DNA of 64,000 nt from Mesorhizobium sp. WSM2240 (GTDB taxonomy: Bacteria > Pseudomonadota > Alphaproteobacteria > Rhizobiales > Rhizobiaceae). Made by a program: the position numbers and the translations under genes. Of this stretch, positions 27,771 through 37,313 are shown piece after piece. Location of the stretch: the NCBI RefSeq assembly GCF_040438645.1, contig NZ_CP159253.1:3534001-3598000 (forward strand), written 5' to 3'. Positions within the stretch are counted from its first letter, which is position 1, and every line of letters starts with the position of its first letter. The notes beneath the pieces are model-generated. The model made no database searches, was not told where the DNA came from, and saw only the letters and a list, made by a program, of their open reading frames with translations.

Positions 27771-29720
27771 ATGCAAGGAAAAACATCCGACGTCTTCGAC
27801 CTATTTTCGGAGATTTACACGGATACGGCTCGAGAGGAGATGAGCCTTCAGCAATATCTCCTCGCATGTTGCGAGGACAGTTCGATGTATGCCTCCGCCC
27901 CTGAGCGGATGGTAGCGGCCATAGGCAAACCTAACCTGGTCGACACCAGCAAGGATGAGCGCCTCGGCCGCATTTTCGCGAACCGGACGATCAAGATTTA
28001 TCCTTCGTTCGCGGACTTCTACGGCATGGAGGACACGATCGAGCGGATCGTCGGCTATTTCCGCTATGCCTCCCAGGGGCTCGAGGAGCGCAAGCAGATC
28101 CTCTATCTCCTGGGTCCGGTCGGCGGCGGCAAGTCGTCGTTGGCGGAGCGGCTCAAGAAGCTCATGGAGGAGCGCCCGATCTACACGCTGAAGGTCGGCA
28201 ACGAAATCAGCCCGGTTTTCGAATCGCCGCTCGGGCTCTTCAATCCGGACCGTATGGGCGACCTGCTGGAAGAAAAATACGGCATCGCACGTCGGCGTCT
28301 GAACGGCCTGATCTCGCCTTGGGCGGCCAAGCGACTGGATGAATTGAAGGGCGATATCTCCAAGTTCAGCGTCGTCAGGCTCACGCCTTCCCGGCTTCGC
28401 CAGATCGGCATCGCCAAGACCGAGCCGGGCGACGAGAACAACCAGGATGTTTCCGCCCTGGTCGGCAAGGTCGACATCCGCAAGCTCGAGGATTTCAGCC
28501 AGTCTGATCCCGACGCCTATTCCTACAGCGGCGGCCTGAACCGGACGACGCAAGGCCTGCTGGAATTCGTCGAGATGTTCAAGGCGCCAATCAAGGTGCT
28601 GCACCCGCTGCTGACGGCTACCCAGGAAGGCAGCTACAACGGCACCGAAAGCTTCGGGGCCTTCCCCTATCAGGGCATCGTGGTGGCCCATTCCAACGAG
28701 TCGGAATGGCTGCAGTTCAAGAACAACAAGAACAATGAGGCGTTCCTCGACCGCATACTGGTGGTCAAGGTTCCCTATTGCCTGAGGGTCACCGAAGAGA
28801 GGCAGATATACGAAAAGCTGCTGCGCGAAAGCGAGCTGGCCAACAGCCCCTGCGCTCCCGAGGTGTTGGACATATTGAGCCGGTTCACCGTCTCGACGCG
28901 CCTGGCCGAGCACGACAATTCGCCGCTCTACACCAAGATGCGTGTCTATGACGGCGAGAACCTGAAGGAGATCGACCCGAAGGCAAAATCGGTTCAGGAA
29001 TATCGCGACGCCGCCGGGGTCGACGAGGGCATGACTGGCGTCAGCACGCGCTTCGCGTTCAAGATCCTGTCGCAGACGTTCAACTACGACACTGAGGAAG
29101 TGGCCGCCGATCCGGTGCACCTGATGTACATACTGGAGCAGGCGATCAAGCGCGAACAGTTCCCGAAGGAAACGGAGTCCGACTATCTCGATTTGATCAA
29201 GTCGGAACTGGCCACGCGATATGCGGAGTTCATCGGCCACGAGATCCAGAAGGCCTATCTGGAATCCTACAGCGAATACGGCCAGAATCTGTTCGACCGC
29301 TACATCGCCTACGCCGATGCCTGGATCGAGGATCAGGACTACAAGGACCCCGACACCGGCCAAAACCTCAATCGCGAGGTGCTGGATAACGAGTTGTCGC
29401 AGATCGAAAAGCCGGCCGGCATCGCCAATCCCAAGGACTTCCGCAACGAGGTGGTGAAGTTCACCTTGCGCGCGCGCGCCCGCAACCATGGGCGCAATCC
29501 GTCGTGGACGAGCTACGAAAAGCTGCGTGAAGTCATCGAAAAGCGGATGTTCGGACAGGTCGAGGATCTGCTTCCCGTGATCAGCTTCGGCTCCAAGCAG
29601 GACAGCGTGACGGAGAAGCGGCATACGGAGTTCGTGCAGCGGATGGTCGAGCGCGGCTATACCAAGCGCCAGGTGCGCCGGCTGGTAGACTGGTACATGC
29701 GCGTCAACAAGGCGGGTTGA
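27771..29720 (+). CDS. prkA: PrkA serine protein kinase / AAA+ protein
   Basis: A 649-residue PrkA protein with an N-terminal AAA+ domain, Walker A GPVGGGKSS at residues 115-123, and a C-terminal PrkA kinase-like domain. PrkA works in stress and stationary-phase physiology and has been described as a kinase and as an AAA+ protease in different bacteria, so the biochemical role is unsettled. GAGGGTGTC precedes the ATG. It is the first gene of the widely conserved prkA-yeaH-spoVR set, here with 32 and 12 base gaps, so a single operon is likely. Confidence 0.93.
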   Translation: MQGKTSDVFDLFSEIYTDTAREEMSLQQYLLACCEDSSMYASAPERMVAAIGKPNLVDTSKDERLGRIFANRTIKIYPSFADFYGMEDTIERIVGYFRYASQGLEERKQILYLLGPVGGGKSSLAERLKKLMEERPIYTLKVGNEISPVFESPLGLFNPDRMGDLLEEKYGIARRRLNGLISPWAAKRLDELKGDISKFSVVRLTPSRLRQIGIAKTEPGDENNQDVSALVGKVDIRKLEDFSQSDPDAYSYSGGLNRTTQGLLEFVEMFKAPIKVLHPLLTATQEGSYNGTESFGAFPYQGIVVAHSNESEWLQFKNNKNNEAFLDRILVVKVPYCLRVTEERQIYEKLLRESELANSPCAPEVLDILSRFTVSTRLAEHDNSPLYTKMRVYDGENLKEIDPKAKSVQEYRDAAGVDEGMTGVSTRFAFKILSQTFNYDTEEVAADPVHLMYILEQAIKREQFPKETESDYLDLIKSELATRYAEFIGHEIQKAYLESYSEYGQNLFDRYIAYADAWIEDQDYKDPDTGQNLNREVLDNELSQIEKPAGIANPKDFRNEVVKFTLRARARNHGRNPSWTSYEKLREVIEKRMFGQVEDLLPVISFGSKQDSVTEKRHTEFVQRMVERGYTKRQVRRLVDWYMRVNKAG

Positions 29721-29752
29721 AGCCGGCCCGATAAATTGGGTCAGGACCCATC

Positions 29753-31063
29753 ATGCCGATCTTCATCGATCGCCGACTGAACCCGAAAGACAAGAGCCTT
29801 GGCAACCGCCAGCGCTTCCTGCGCCGTGCGCGCGAGGAGTTAAAGCGCAACATCAGGGATCAGGTCCGAACCGGCAAGATTTCCGATGTGGACGCCGAGC
29901 ATACGGTTTCGATGCCGGCCAGGGGTACCAACGAACCGAGATTCGACGACGCTAAGGATAGCGGCCGGCGTCAGCACGTCCTGCCGGGAAACAAGCATTT
30001 TGCCCCCGGCGACCGGATTCCGAAGCCCAGCCAGGGCGGTGGGATCGGAAGCCGGCCGGGCAAGCGGATTTCCGAAGACGATTTCCGGTTCGTGCTTTCG
30101 CGCGAGGAGGTGCTCGATCTTTTCTTCGAGGATCTCGAATTGCCGGACATGGTCAAGCTCAACCTCAAGGAGATCGTCGCATACAAGCCGCGGCGGGCAG
30201 GCTTTACCGTGACCGGGGCTGCGACCAACATCAATGTCGGGCGCACAATGCGCCACAGCCATGGCCGCCGCATCGCGCTGAAGCGTCCCAAGCGGCAGGA
30301 GGTGGAGGCGGTGGAGCAGGAGCTTGCCGCGCTTGAAGCGGCACCGCCAAGTGCGGCCGCTAGCCAGCGCATAGCCGAGTTGCGCGAGGAGTTGGAACGG
30401 CTGGAGCGCCGGCGCAGGCTGATCGCCTTTGTCGACCCGATCGACATCCGCTTCAACCGCTTCGACCCGCAGCCGGTGCCTAACGCAAATGCGGTCATGT
30501 TCTGCCTCATGGACGTGTCGGGCTCGATGGGTGAGCGCGAGAAGGATCTGGCCAAGCGGTTCTTCGTTCTGCTCCATCTTTTCCTGAAGCGCCGCTACGA
30601 CCGCACCGAAATCGTCTTCATCCGCCATACCCACGAGGCGCAGGAGGTTGACGAGGAAACGTTCTTCTACAGCACCCAAAGCGGCGGCACGATCGTCTCC
30701 ACCGCGCTGGAGGAGATGCGCCGTGTCATCGACGAGCGCTATCCCAGCAAGGAATGGAACATCTATGCCGCGCAGGCATCGGACGGCGACAATTCGGTCA
30801 CCGATTCCGAACGCTGCATCTCCCTGCTCGACGGCGAGATCATGCGACTCTGCCAGTATTTCGCCTATGTCGAAATCATCGACGAGCGCGAGAGCCACAT
30901 CTTCGGCTCGACGGACAATGGCACCTCGCTGTGGCAGGCATACAGCACTGTCGACGACAATTGGCCGAACTTCCAGATGACCCGCATCGCCAAGGCCGCC
31001 GACATCTATCCGGTGTTCCGCCGACTCTTCACCAAGCAACCCGTCCTTCAAAAGGGCAGGTGA
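29753..31063 (+). CDS. yeaH: DUF444/YeaH-YhbH family protein with VWA-like domain
   Basis: A 436-residue member of the DUF444 family. It has a basic N-terminus (FIDRRLNPKDKSLGNRQRFLRRA), a charged, probably coiled-coil stretch at residues about 180-225, then a von Willebrand A-like domain whose metal-site motif DVSGS is at residues 254-258. It is thought to work with PrkA in a stress response, possibly as substrate or adaptor. The gene order with prkA and spoVR is the main support. Confidence 0.92.
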   Translation: MPIFIDRRLNPKDKSLGNRQRFLRRAREELKRNIRDQVRTGKISDVDAEHTVSMPARGTNEPRFDDAKDSGRRQHVLPGNKHFAPGDRIPKPSQGGGIGSRPGKRISEDDFRFVLSREEVLDLFFEDLELPDMVKLNLKEIVAYKPRRAGFTVTGAATNINVGRTMRHSHGRRIALKRPKRQEVEAVEQELAALEAAPPSAAASQRIAELREELERLERRRRLIAFVDPIDIRFNRFDPQPVPNANAVMFCLMDVSGSMGEREKDLAKRFFVLLHLFLKRRYDRTEIVFIRHTHEAQEVDEETFFYSTQSGGTIVSTALEEMRRVIDERYPSKEWNIYAAQASDGDNSVTDSERCISLLDGEIMRLCQYFAYVEIIDERESHIFGSTDNGTSLWQAYSTVDDNWPNFQMTRIAKAADIYPVFRRLFTKQPVLQKGR

Positions 31064-31075
31064 GAGCAAAGGTCG

Positions 31076-32626
31076 ATGTCCATGGACGCAGGCATATCCG
31101 GTTTGCTGTTTTCCGGCTCGGACTGGGATTTCGCAACGTTGTCGCGCGCCCACGACGCCATCGAGAAGATCGCGACCGAAGAGCTTCACCTCGACGTCTA
31201 TCCAGTGCAGATGGAGATCATCTCGTCAGAGCAGATGCTCGATGCCTATTCCTCGATCGGCATGCCGCTGATGTACCGCCACTGGTCGTTCGGCAAGCAT
31301 TTCCTCTACCAGGAGCTCTTGTATCGCAAGGCTGGCCGCGGGCTCGCTTATGAGCTCGTCATCAACTCCGACCCATGCATCGTCTACCTGATGGAAGAGA
31401 ACACCATGCCCTTGCAGGCCCTGGTGACTGCGCATGCAGCCTTCGGCCACAACCACTTCTTCAAGAACAATTATCTGTTCCGTCAGTGGACGGATGCGGG
31501 CTCCATCCTCAGCTATCTGGATTTTGCCAAGAGCTACATCACGCGCTGCGAGGAACGCCACGGGCTGGCCGCGGTGGAGGAGATCCTCGATGCGGCGCAC
31601 GCATTGATGGAGCAAGGCGTGTTCAGATACCGGCGCCCGCCGAAACTGTCGACGGAAAAGCAGCGCGAAGGCATTCGCGAGCGGCTGGAGTATGAAGAAC
31701 GGACATACAACGATCTATGGCGGACGGTTCCAAAATCGAAGAGCGGCGAACCGGCCGACGAGGCGGAATCCAAGATGGCGGAGCGCAAGAGATCGCTGCA
31801 CCTGCCGGAAGAAAACCTGCTCTATTTCCTGGAGAAGAACAGTCTGATCCTGGAGCCCTGGCAGCGCGAGATCATCAGGATTGTCCGCATCATCGCGCAA
31901 TATTTCTATCCGCAGCGCCAGACGCAGGTGATGAACGAAGGCTGCGCCACCTTCGTGCACTACACCATCATGAACACGCTTTTCGACCGGGGCCAGATCA
32001 GCGAAGGCGCCATGCTCGAAATCCTGCGCAGCCATTCGAACGTGGTGTTCCAGCCGGCTTTCGACGACCCTCGCTATTCCGGCATCAATCCCTACGCGCT
32101 CGGTCTCGACCTGATGCAGGACATCCAGCGCATCTCGATAGAGCCGACCGCCGAGGACCGCGACTGGTTTCCCGACATTGCGGGCAATGGCGACTGGCGC
32201 GAAACCCTTCTTGAGGCCTGGGCCAACCACCGCGACGAATCCTTCATCCGCCAGTATCTGAGCCCGACGCTGATACGGAAATGGCGGCTTTTCACCCTCA
32301 ACGACGCTGCCAGCGAACCGCATTACCAGGTCGCGTCGATTCACAACGAACGGGGATACGAGAAGATTCGCTCGGCGCTCGCCGACAGCTATGATGTCGG
32401 GACGAGCCGGTCGGACATCCAGGTGGTCGATCTGGATCTCCTCGGCGACCGGCATCTGCGTTTGCAGCACAAGGTCAGGGACGGCATCGTTCTGGAGGAG
32501 GAGAGCCGGGACGCGACGTTGCGCCATGTCCGCAAACTCTGGGGCTACGATGTCAGCCTGCAGGGAGTGGACGCCGAAACCGGCGCTTCGGTCTACGAAT
32601 GCTCGACACGCCAGATCGGAGAGTGA
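31076..32626 (+). CDS. ycgB: SpoVR family protein (YcgB-like)
   Basis: A 516-residue SpoVR protein. The family regions include YPVQMEIISSEQMLDAYSS, HAAFGHNHFFKNNYLFRQW and NEGCATFVHYTIMN. The name comes from a Bacillus spore cortex gene, but Gram-negative members serve an unknown, probably stress-linked role with PrkA and DUF444. It starts 12 bases after yeaH. It converges with urtE, whose stop is 37 bases away; a weak stem (ACCCA / TGGGT near 32650-32664) is the only terminator-like feature. Confidence 0.92.
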   Translation: MSMDAGISGLLFSGSDWDFATLSRAHDAIEKIATEELHLDVYPVQMEIISSEQMLDAYSSIGMPLMYRHWSFGKHFLYQELLYRKAGRGLAYELVINSDPCIVYLMEENTMPLQALVTAHAAFGHNHFFKNNYLFRQWTDAGSILSYLDFAKSYITRCEERHGLAAVEEILDAAHALMEQGVFRYRRPPKLSTEKQREGIRERLEYEERTYNDLWRTVPKSKSGEPADEAESKMAERKRSLHLPEENLLYFLEKNSLILEPWQREIIRIVRIIAQYFYPQRQTQVMNEGCATFVHYTIMNTLFDRGQISEGAMLEILRSHSNVVFQPAFDDPRYSGINPYALGLDLMQDIQRISIEPTAEDRDWFPDIAGNGDWRETLLEAWANHRDESFIRQYLSPTLIRKWRLFTLNDAASEPHYQVASIHNERGYEKIRSALADSYDVGTSRSDIQVVDLDLLGDRHLRLQHKVRDGIVLEEESRDATLRHVRKLWGYDVSLQGVDAETGASVYECSTRQIGE

Positions 32627-32663
32627 CCAGGCGCGGCTACGCGGAAGAGACCCATTGTTTGGG

Positions 32664-33359
32664 TTAGACCGTTAGGAACTTTCGTACCTGCGGCCTGTCG
32701 AGGTCCTCGGCCGGACCGGTATGCACGATCTGGCCGCGATCCATGATATAGACCTCGTCGGCGAGTTCTCGGCAGAAATCGAGATATTGCTCGACCAGCA
32801 GCACGGCGATGCCCGCCTGGTCGCGCAGATAGCGGATGGCGCGGCCGATATCCTTGATGATCGACGGCTGAATGCCCTCGGTCGGTTCGTCGAGCACCAG
32901 CAGTTTCGGCCGCATTACCAGCGCACGGCCGATGGCGAGCTGTTGCTGCTGGCCGCCGGACAGATCGCCGCCGCGCCGCGACAGCATCTGGCTCAGCACC
33001 GGGAAAAGCTCGAAGACATGTCCGGGAACATTGCGGTCGGTCCGTTTGAGCGAGGCGAAACCGGATTCGAGATTTTCCTTCACCGTCAGCAAGGGGAAGA
33101 TTTCCCGCCCCTGCGGCACGAATGCGATGCCCGACCGGGCGCGATCGTACGCCGCGCTCCGGTCGAGCGCCTTCCCCTCGAAGGCTACGCTTCCCGACGT
33201 CAGCCGGTGGTGGCCGACGATCGATCTCATCAGACTGGTTTTGCCGACGCCGTTACGGCCGAGCACGCAGGTGATCTTGCCGGCGTCCGCCTTGAGCGAG
33301 ACACCGCGCAGCGCCTGGGCGGCGCCGTAGTGGAGGGTGGCGTTGGAGACTTCCAGCAT
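32664..33359 (-). CDS. urtE: Urea ABC transporter ATP-binding protein UrtE
   Basis: LivF-like ATPase of 231 residues. Walker A GRNGVGKTS is at residues 34-42, the signature LSGGQQQQLAIGRAL and Walker B LLVLDEPTEGIQPS are intact, and the C-terminus (LVEQYLDF...) matches UrtE. Works with UrtD to drive urea import through UrtBC. The ATG at 33359 is preceded by GGAGG; five upstream in-frame codons are less likely. It is separated from urtD by a small open frame. Confidence 0.92.
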   Translation of the reverse strand: MLEVSNATLHYGAAQALRGVSLKADAGKITCVLGRNGVGKTSLMRSIVGHHRLTSGSVAFEGKALDRSAAYDRARSGIAFVPQGREIFPLLTVKENLESGFASLKRTDRNVPGHVFELFPVLSQMLSRRGGDLSGGQQQQLAIGRALVMRPKLLVLDEPTEGIQPSIIKDIGRAIRYLRDQAGIAVLLVEQYLDFCRELADEVYIMDRGQIVHTGPAEDLDRPQVRKFLTV

Positions 33360-33378
33360 CAGAAGCCTCCGCAAGAGG

Positions 33379-33630
33379 TCAGGAGGCTTTCGACCCGACC
33401 AGCCACAGCTTGGGCCGGGGCTTTCTTGTTTCTACGGTGATGGTCTTGTGATGGCAGCTGAACGAGACCCGCCAGCACTCCCGCGCACCGGAAGCCGTCT
33501 GCGTCTCCCACATGCCTTTCAATTTGAAGGGCGGCGCGCCGGCGTCGCCGCGCCACTCGACATTCCCGACTTGAAACTGGCCAGCCTTCAAGCCGGCGCG
33601 CAAACGCGTCCAAAGCTCGCGAGAGTTCAT
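33379..33630 (-). CDS. 83-residue hypothetical protein between urtD and urtE
   Basis: I do not recognise this product. It is 83 residues, basic and rich in Trp, with no signal peptide or membrane segment. Two Cys lie in the middle (ECWRVSFSCHHK). The frame is open from the ATG at 33630, 8 bases after the urtD stop, to 19 bases before urtE, so it fills the gap in the operon exactly. AGGGACTGCA before the ATG is a weak ribosome site. Codon use looks coding. A role in urea transport or its control is only suggested by position. Confidence 0.6.
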   Translation of the reverse strand: MNSRELWTRLRAGLKAGQFQVGNVEWRGDAGAPPFKLKGMWETQTASGARECWRVSFSCHHKTITVETRKPRPKLWLVGSKAS

Positions 33631-33638
33631 TGCAGTCC

Positions 33639-34385
33639 CTACCGCCCAAGATACACCTCAATTACTCGCTCATCTGACGAGACAAAATCAAGTGTTCCTT
33701 CGGACAGGACCGCACCTTCGTGCAGACATGTGACTTTTACGCCAAGCTCTCGCACGAAATGCATGTCGTGCTCGACGACGATGATCGAATGAGTCTGGTT
33801 GATGTCCTTCAGGAGGCGCGCGGTTTCTTCGGTTTCGGCGTCGGTCATGCCGGCAACGGGTTCGTCGACCAGGAGCAGCTTCGGATCCTGCGCCAGGAGC
33901 ATGCCGATCTCCAGCCACTGCTTCTGGCCATGAGAGAGACTGGCTGCCGGCTTGTCGCGCTTGTCGCCGAGCCGCGTGACGCCGAGGATGTGGTCGATGC
34001 GGCGCGCGTCTTCGGCTGAACGCCTGTGAAACAGCGCGGGAAAGATCGAGCGCGGACCGCTGAGCGACAGCACCAGATTATCCTCGACCGTATGGCTTTC
34101 GAACACGGTCGGCTTCTGGAATTTTCGGCCGATGCCCATCATGGCGATCTCGGCCTCGTCGTGGCGTGTCAGGTCGACTTCCCCGTCGAAGAACACCTCG
34201 CCCTCGTCAGGCCGTGTCTTGCCAGTAACGATATCCATCATCGTCGTCTTGCCGGCGCCGTTGGGGCCGATGATCGCCCGCATCTCGCCCCTGTCGAGCA
34301 CCAGCGAGAGCTTGTTGATGGCGCGAAAGCCGTCGAAGGCGACCGAGACGCCGTCGAGATAGAGGATAGTGCCGGATTTCGACAT
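33639..34385 (-). CDS. urtD: Urea ABC transporter ATP-binding protein UrtD
   Basis: LivG-like ATPase of 248 residues. Walker A GPNGAGKTT is at residues 40-48, with signature LSHGQKQWLEIGMLL and Walker B LLLVDEPVAGM. The SHGQ signature variant is typical of UrtD. The ATG is 3 bases past the urtC stop, with GGAG upstream. Confidence 0.93.
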   Translation of the reverse strand: MSKSGTILYLDGVSVAFDGFRAINKLSLVLDRGEMRAIIGPNGAGKTTMMDIVTGKTRPDEGEVFFDGEVDLTRHDEAEIAMMGIGRKFQKPTVFESHTVEDNLVLSLSGPRSIFPALFHRRSAEDARRIDHILGVTRLGDKRDKPAASLSHGQKQWLEIGMLLAQDPKLLLVDEPVAGMTDAETEETARLLKDINQTHSIIVVEHDMHFVRELGVKVTCLHEGAVLSEGTLDFVSSDERVIEVYLGR

Positions 34386-34388
34386 CTT

Positions 34389-35615
34389 CTACTCCGCCGG
34401 CTGCGGCTCGGGGCCGCCACTCGGTTTCGTCCAGTTTCCCGCTTGGACGCCGGCCTGCGGACGGGCGACCGGGGGCGGCGGGTCGACATCGGTGCCGGCC
34501 TCCGCCGCAACCGAGACTTCCCGCTGCGCTCGCGCATCGCGCCACTGGTCCCACAGGCCCAGAATGCCCTTGGGCAGGAAAAGCGTGACGGCGACGAACA
34601 ACCCGCCGAGCGCGAACAGCCACAATTCCGGCAGCGCGCCGGTGAACCAGCTCTTTCCGGCGTTGACGAGCAGCGCGCCGATGATCGGGCCGACAATCGT
34701 GCCGCGGCCGCCTACCGCGGTCCACACCACCACCTCGATAGAATTGCCAGGCTCGAACTCGCCCGGATTTATGATGCCGACCTGCGGCACGTAGAGCGCG
34801 CCGGCGATGCCTGCCATCACCGCCGACACGGTGAAGGCGAACAGCTTCACGTTCTCGGCCCGCCAGCCGAGGAAGCGGGTGCGGCTTTCGGCGTCGCGCA
34901 CGGCGATCAGCAGCTTGCCGAATTTCGAGCTCACGATCAGCCATGTGACGAAGACGCCGAGCGCCAGCGCGATGGCGCTCGCGGCAAACAGCGCCGAGCG
35001 CGTCGCATTCGCCTGCACGTTGAAGCCGAGTATGTCCTTGAAGTCGGTCAGGCCGTTATTGCCGCCGAACCCCATATCGTTGCGGAAGAATGCCAAGAGC
35101 AGGGCATAAGTCATCGCCTGCGTAATGATCGACAGGTAGACGCCGGTGACCCGGCTTCTGAAGGCGAACCAGCCGAACACGAAGGCGAGCAGCCCCGGCA
35201 CGAGCATGACCATCAGCGCCGCGAACCAGAACTGGTCGAAACCGTACCAGAACCACGGCAGTTCCTTCCAGTTCAGGAACACCATGAAATCGGGAAGATC
35301 GGGGTTGCCGTAGACGCCCCTCGAGCCGATCTGGCGCATCAGATGCATGCCCATCGCGTAGCCGCCGAGCGCAAAGAAGGCGCCGTGGCCGAGCGAAAGG
35401 ATGCCGCAATAGCCCCAGACGAGGTCGAGCGACAGCGCCAGCAGCGCATAGCAGAGATATTTGCCGACCAGCGCCACCATGTAAGGCGGCATGTGGAAGG
35501 CGCTGCCGGCCGGCACGACAATGTTGAGCACGGGTACGACCATCGCCGCCGCGACTAGGAGCACGATGGCAATGAAGATGCGGCGGTCGGAGCCGAAGAA
35601 GCGGGCAGCGATCAT
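34389..35615 (-). CDS. urtC: Urea ABC transporter permease UrtC
   Basis: LivM-like permease of 408 residues with many hydrophobic segments. VWGYCGILSLGHGAFFALGGYAMG and the AVGGRGTIVGPIIGA loop are hallmarks. It ends in a Pro-rich hydrophilic tail of about 40 residues (from about residue 370) that is probably cytoplasmic. The ATG overlaps the urtB stop by 4 bases. Pairs with UrtB. Confidence 0.92.
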   Translation of the reverse strand: MIAARFFGSDRRIFIAIVLLVAAAMVVPVLNIVVPAGSAFHMPPYMVALVGKYLCYALLALSLDLVWGYCGILSLGHGAFFALGGYAMGMHLMRQIGSRGVYGNPDLPDFMVFLNWKELPWFWYGFDQFWFAALMVMLVPGLLAFVFGWFAFRSRVTGVYLSIITQAMTYALLLAFFRNDMGFGGNNGLTDFKDILGFNVQANATRSALFAASAIALALGVFVTWLIVSSKFGKLLIAVRDAESRTRFLGWRAENVKLFAFTVSAVMAGIAGALYVPQVGIINPGEFEPGNSIEVVVWTAVGGRGTIVGPIIGALLVNAGKSWFTGALPELWLFALGGLFVAVTLFLPKGILGLWDQWRDARAQREVSVAAEAGTDVDPPPPVARPQAGVQAGNWTKPSGGPEPQPAE

Positions 35616-37228
35616 GCTTCCACCGCCCTGCCCTTCAGCGCGAACAGGCCGCGCGGACGCTTCTGGATGAACAGGATGATCAGCACCAGGACAAGAATTT
35701 TTCCGAGCACCGCTCCTGCATAGGGTTCCAGGAATTTGTTCAGCACGCCGAGCGAGAAGGCGCCGACCAGCGTACCCCACAGATTGCCGACGCCGCCGAA
35801 CACCACGACCATGAAGCTGTCGATGATGTAACCCTGTCCGAGATTGGGCGAGACATTGTCGATCTGCGAAAGCGCCACCCCGGCGATTCCGGCTATACCC
35901 GAGCCGAGTGCGAAGGTCAGCGCATCGACCCATGGCGTCCTGATGCCCATCGACGAGGCCATGCGGCGGTTGGCCGTCACGGCGCGCATCTGCAGGCCCC
36001 AGGATGTCCGCTTCATGATGAAGAGCAGCAGGAAGAAGACGGCCAGCGAGAAGGCCAGGATCCAGAGCCGGTTCCAGGTCACGGAAAGCTCGCCGAGTTT
36101 GAAGGCTCCAGACATCCAGGACGGATTGCCGACCTCGCGGTTGGTCGGACCGAAGATCGAGCGCACCGCCTGCTGCAGGATCAGCGACACGCCCCAGGTG
36201 GCGAGCAGCGTCTCCAGCGGGCGGCCGTATAGGAAGCGAATGATGCCGCGCTCGATGGCGAGCCCCACCGCGCCGGCGACCAGGAAGGCAAGCGGCAGCG
36301 CGATCGCCAGCGACCAGTCGAACAGGCCGGGGAATGAGGTGCGGATGACGTTCTGCACGACGAAGGTCGTGTAGGCGCCGAGCATCACCATCTCACCATG
36401 CGCCATATTGATGACGCCCATCACGCCGAAGGTGATGGCGAGCCCGATCGCCGCCAGCAACAACACCGAGCCGAGCGACAGGCCGTACCAGACGTTTTGA
36501 GCGGAAGCCCAGACCGCCAGCGTCGAATTCATTCGGGTGACTGCTGCCGAAGCGGCGTCCTTCAGTATCCCCTCGGCGCCGGCTTCATAGCCGGTGAGCA
36601 GCGATAGCGCGTCACGGCTGCCCATGCCCGCGATCATGTCGATCGCGGCGAGCTTCTCGGCATCGGGCAGATCGGATACGAGCACCGAGGAGGCGCGCGC
36701 CTGCTCCAGTTTTAGCCTGACCGAGCCGACCGTTTCCTTGGCGATGGCAGCGTCGAGCGTTTCGATATTCGCGGCGGCAGGCGTTTTGAACATGGTGTCG
36801 GCGGCGACGATGCGGGCGTTGGAATCGGGCGAGCCGAGCGTCAGCCCGCCAAGTGCATCGCGGATGGATCGGCGCAGCGCGTTGTTCACCTTGATCTTGG
36901 CGACGGACGCCTTCGGTTCTTCACCCGCCTCGGCGCCGGTCAGCGGGTCGGTGAGCTTGATCGCCCGACCCGCCTCCGCACCGATGAAGACGGCGGCGTC
37001 GGATTTGCGGAAATAAAGGTCGCCCTCGGCAAGTGCCGCAAGCGGGCGTTCAACGGACGGGTCGCCGGTCGCGGCCAGTTCGCTGACGATCTCTTCGGTG
37101 GCCCTGAAGTTCTTCGCGATCGCGAACTTGCCGACGATTTCGCGCAGCGCGGCTTCATCGGCGTGAGCAGGCTGAGCCACGGAAAGAAGCGACAGAAAAA
37201 GCGAGACGATCGCTAGGAATGCGCGCAT
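35612..37228 (-). CDS. urtB: Urea ABC transporter permease UrtB with N-terminal extracytoplasmic domain
   Basis: LivH-like permease, 538 residues, about 240 longer than LivH. The N-terminus is a signal-like helix (MRAFLAIVSLFLSLLSVAQPAHA) followed by a soluble region of about 200 residues with HEAT-like helices. The permease core starts near YGLSLGSVLLLAAIGLAITFGVMG. This extra domain is a known feature of many UrtB proteins. The ATG at 37228 gives the signal peptide; the ribosome site is weak. Confidence 0.92.
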   Translation of the reverse strand: MRAFLAIVSLFLSLLSVAQPAHADEAALREIVGKFAIAKNFRATEEIVSELAATGDPSVERPLAALAEGDLYFRKSDAAVFIGAEAGRAIKLTDPLTGAEAGEEPKASVAKIKVNNALRRSIRDALGGLTLGSPDSNARIVAADTMFKTPAAANIETLDAAIAKETVGSVRLKLEQARASSVLVSDLPDAEKLAAIDMIAGMGSRDALSLLTGYEAGAEGILKDAASAAVTRMNSTLAVWASAQNVWYGLSLGSVLLLAAIGLAITFGVMGVINMAHGEMVMLGAYTTFVVQNVIRTSFPGLFDWSLAIALPLAFLVAGAVGLAIERGIIRFLYGRPLETLLATWGVSLILQQAVRSIFGPTNREVGNPSWMSGAFKLGELSVTWNRLWILAFSLAVFFLLLFIMKRTSWGLQMRAVTANRRMASSMGIRTPWVDALTFALGSGIAGIAGVALSQIDNVSPNLGQGYIIDSFMVVVFGGVGNLWGTLVGAFSLGVLNKFLEPYAGAVLGKILVLVLIILFIQKRPRGLFALKGRAVEA

Positions 37229-37313
37229 GCGGAAGATAGCCTTCGAAAAAACGCCCCGGGCAGGTATAGGGAACCCTGCCCGGGGCACGCGGGCCGCCTG
37301 GTAGGACGCGACG

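Noticed and set aside
27801..29624. 607-residue open frame antisense to prkA
   Set aside because: A shadow of prkA codon bias; no motifs, and prkA on the other strand is a clear family member.
32650..32664. Short stem between spoVR and urtE as a terminator
   Set aside because: Five base pairs only and no T run; too weak to call.
34026..35558. 510-residue open frame antisense to urtC/urtD
   Set aside because: His/Arg/Asp-rich composition typical of the reverse strand of membrane-protein genes; urtC and urtD explain the region.
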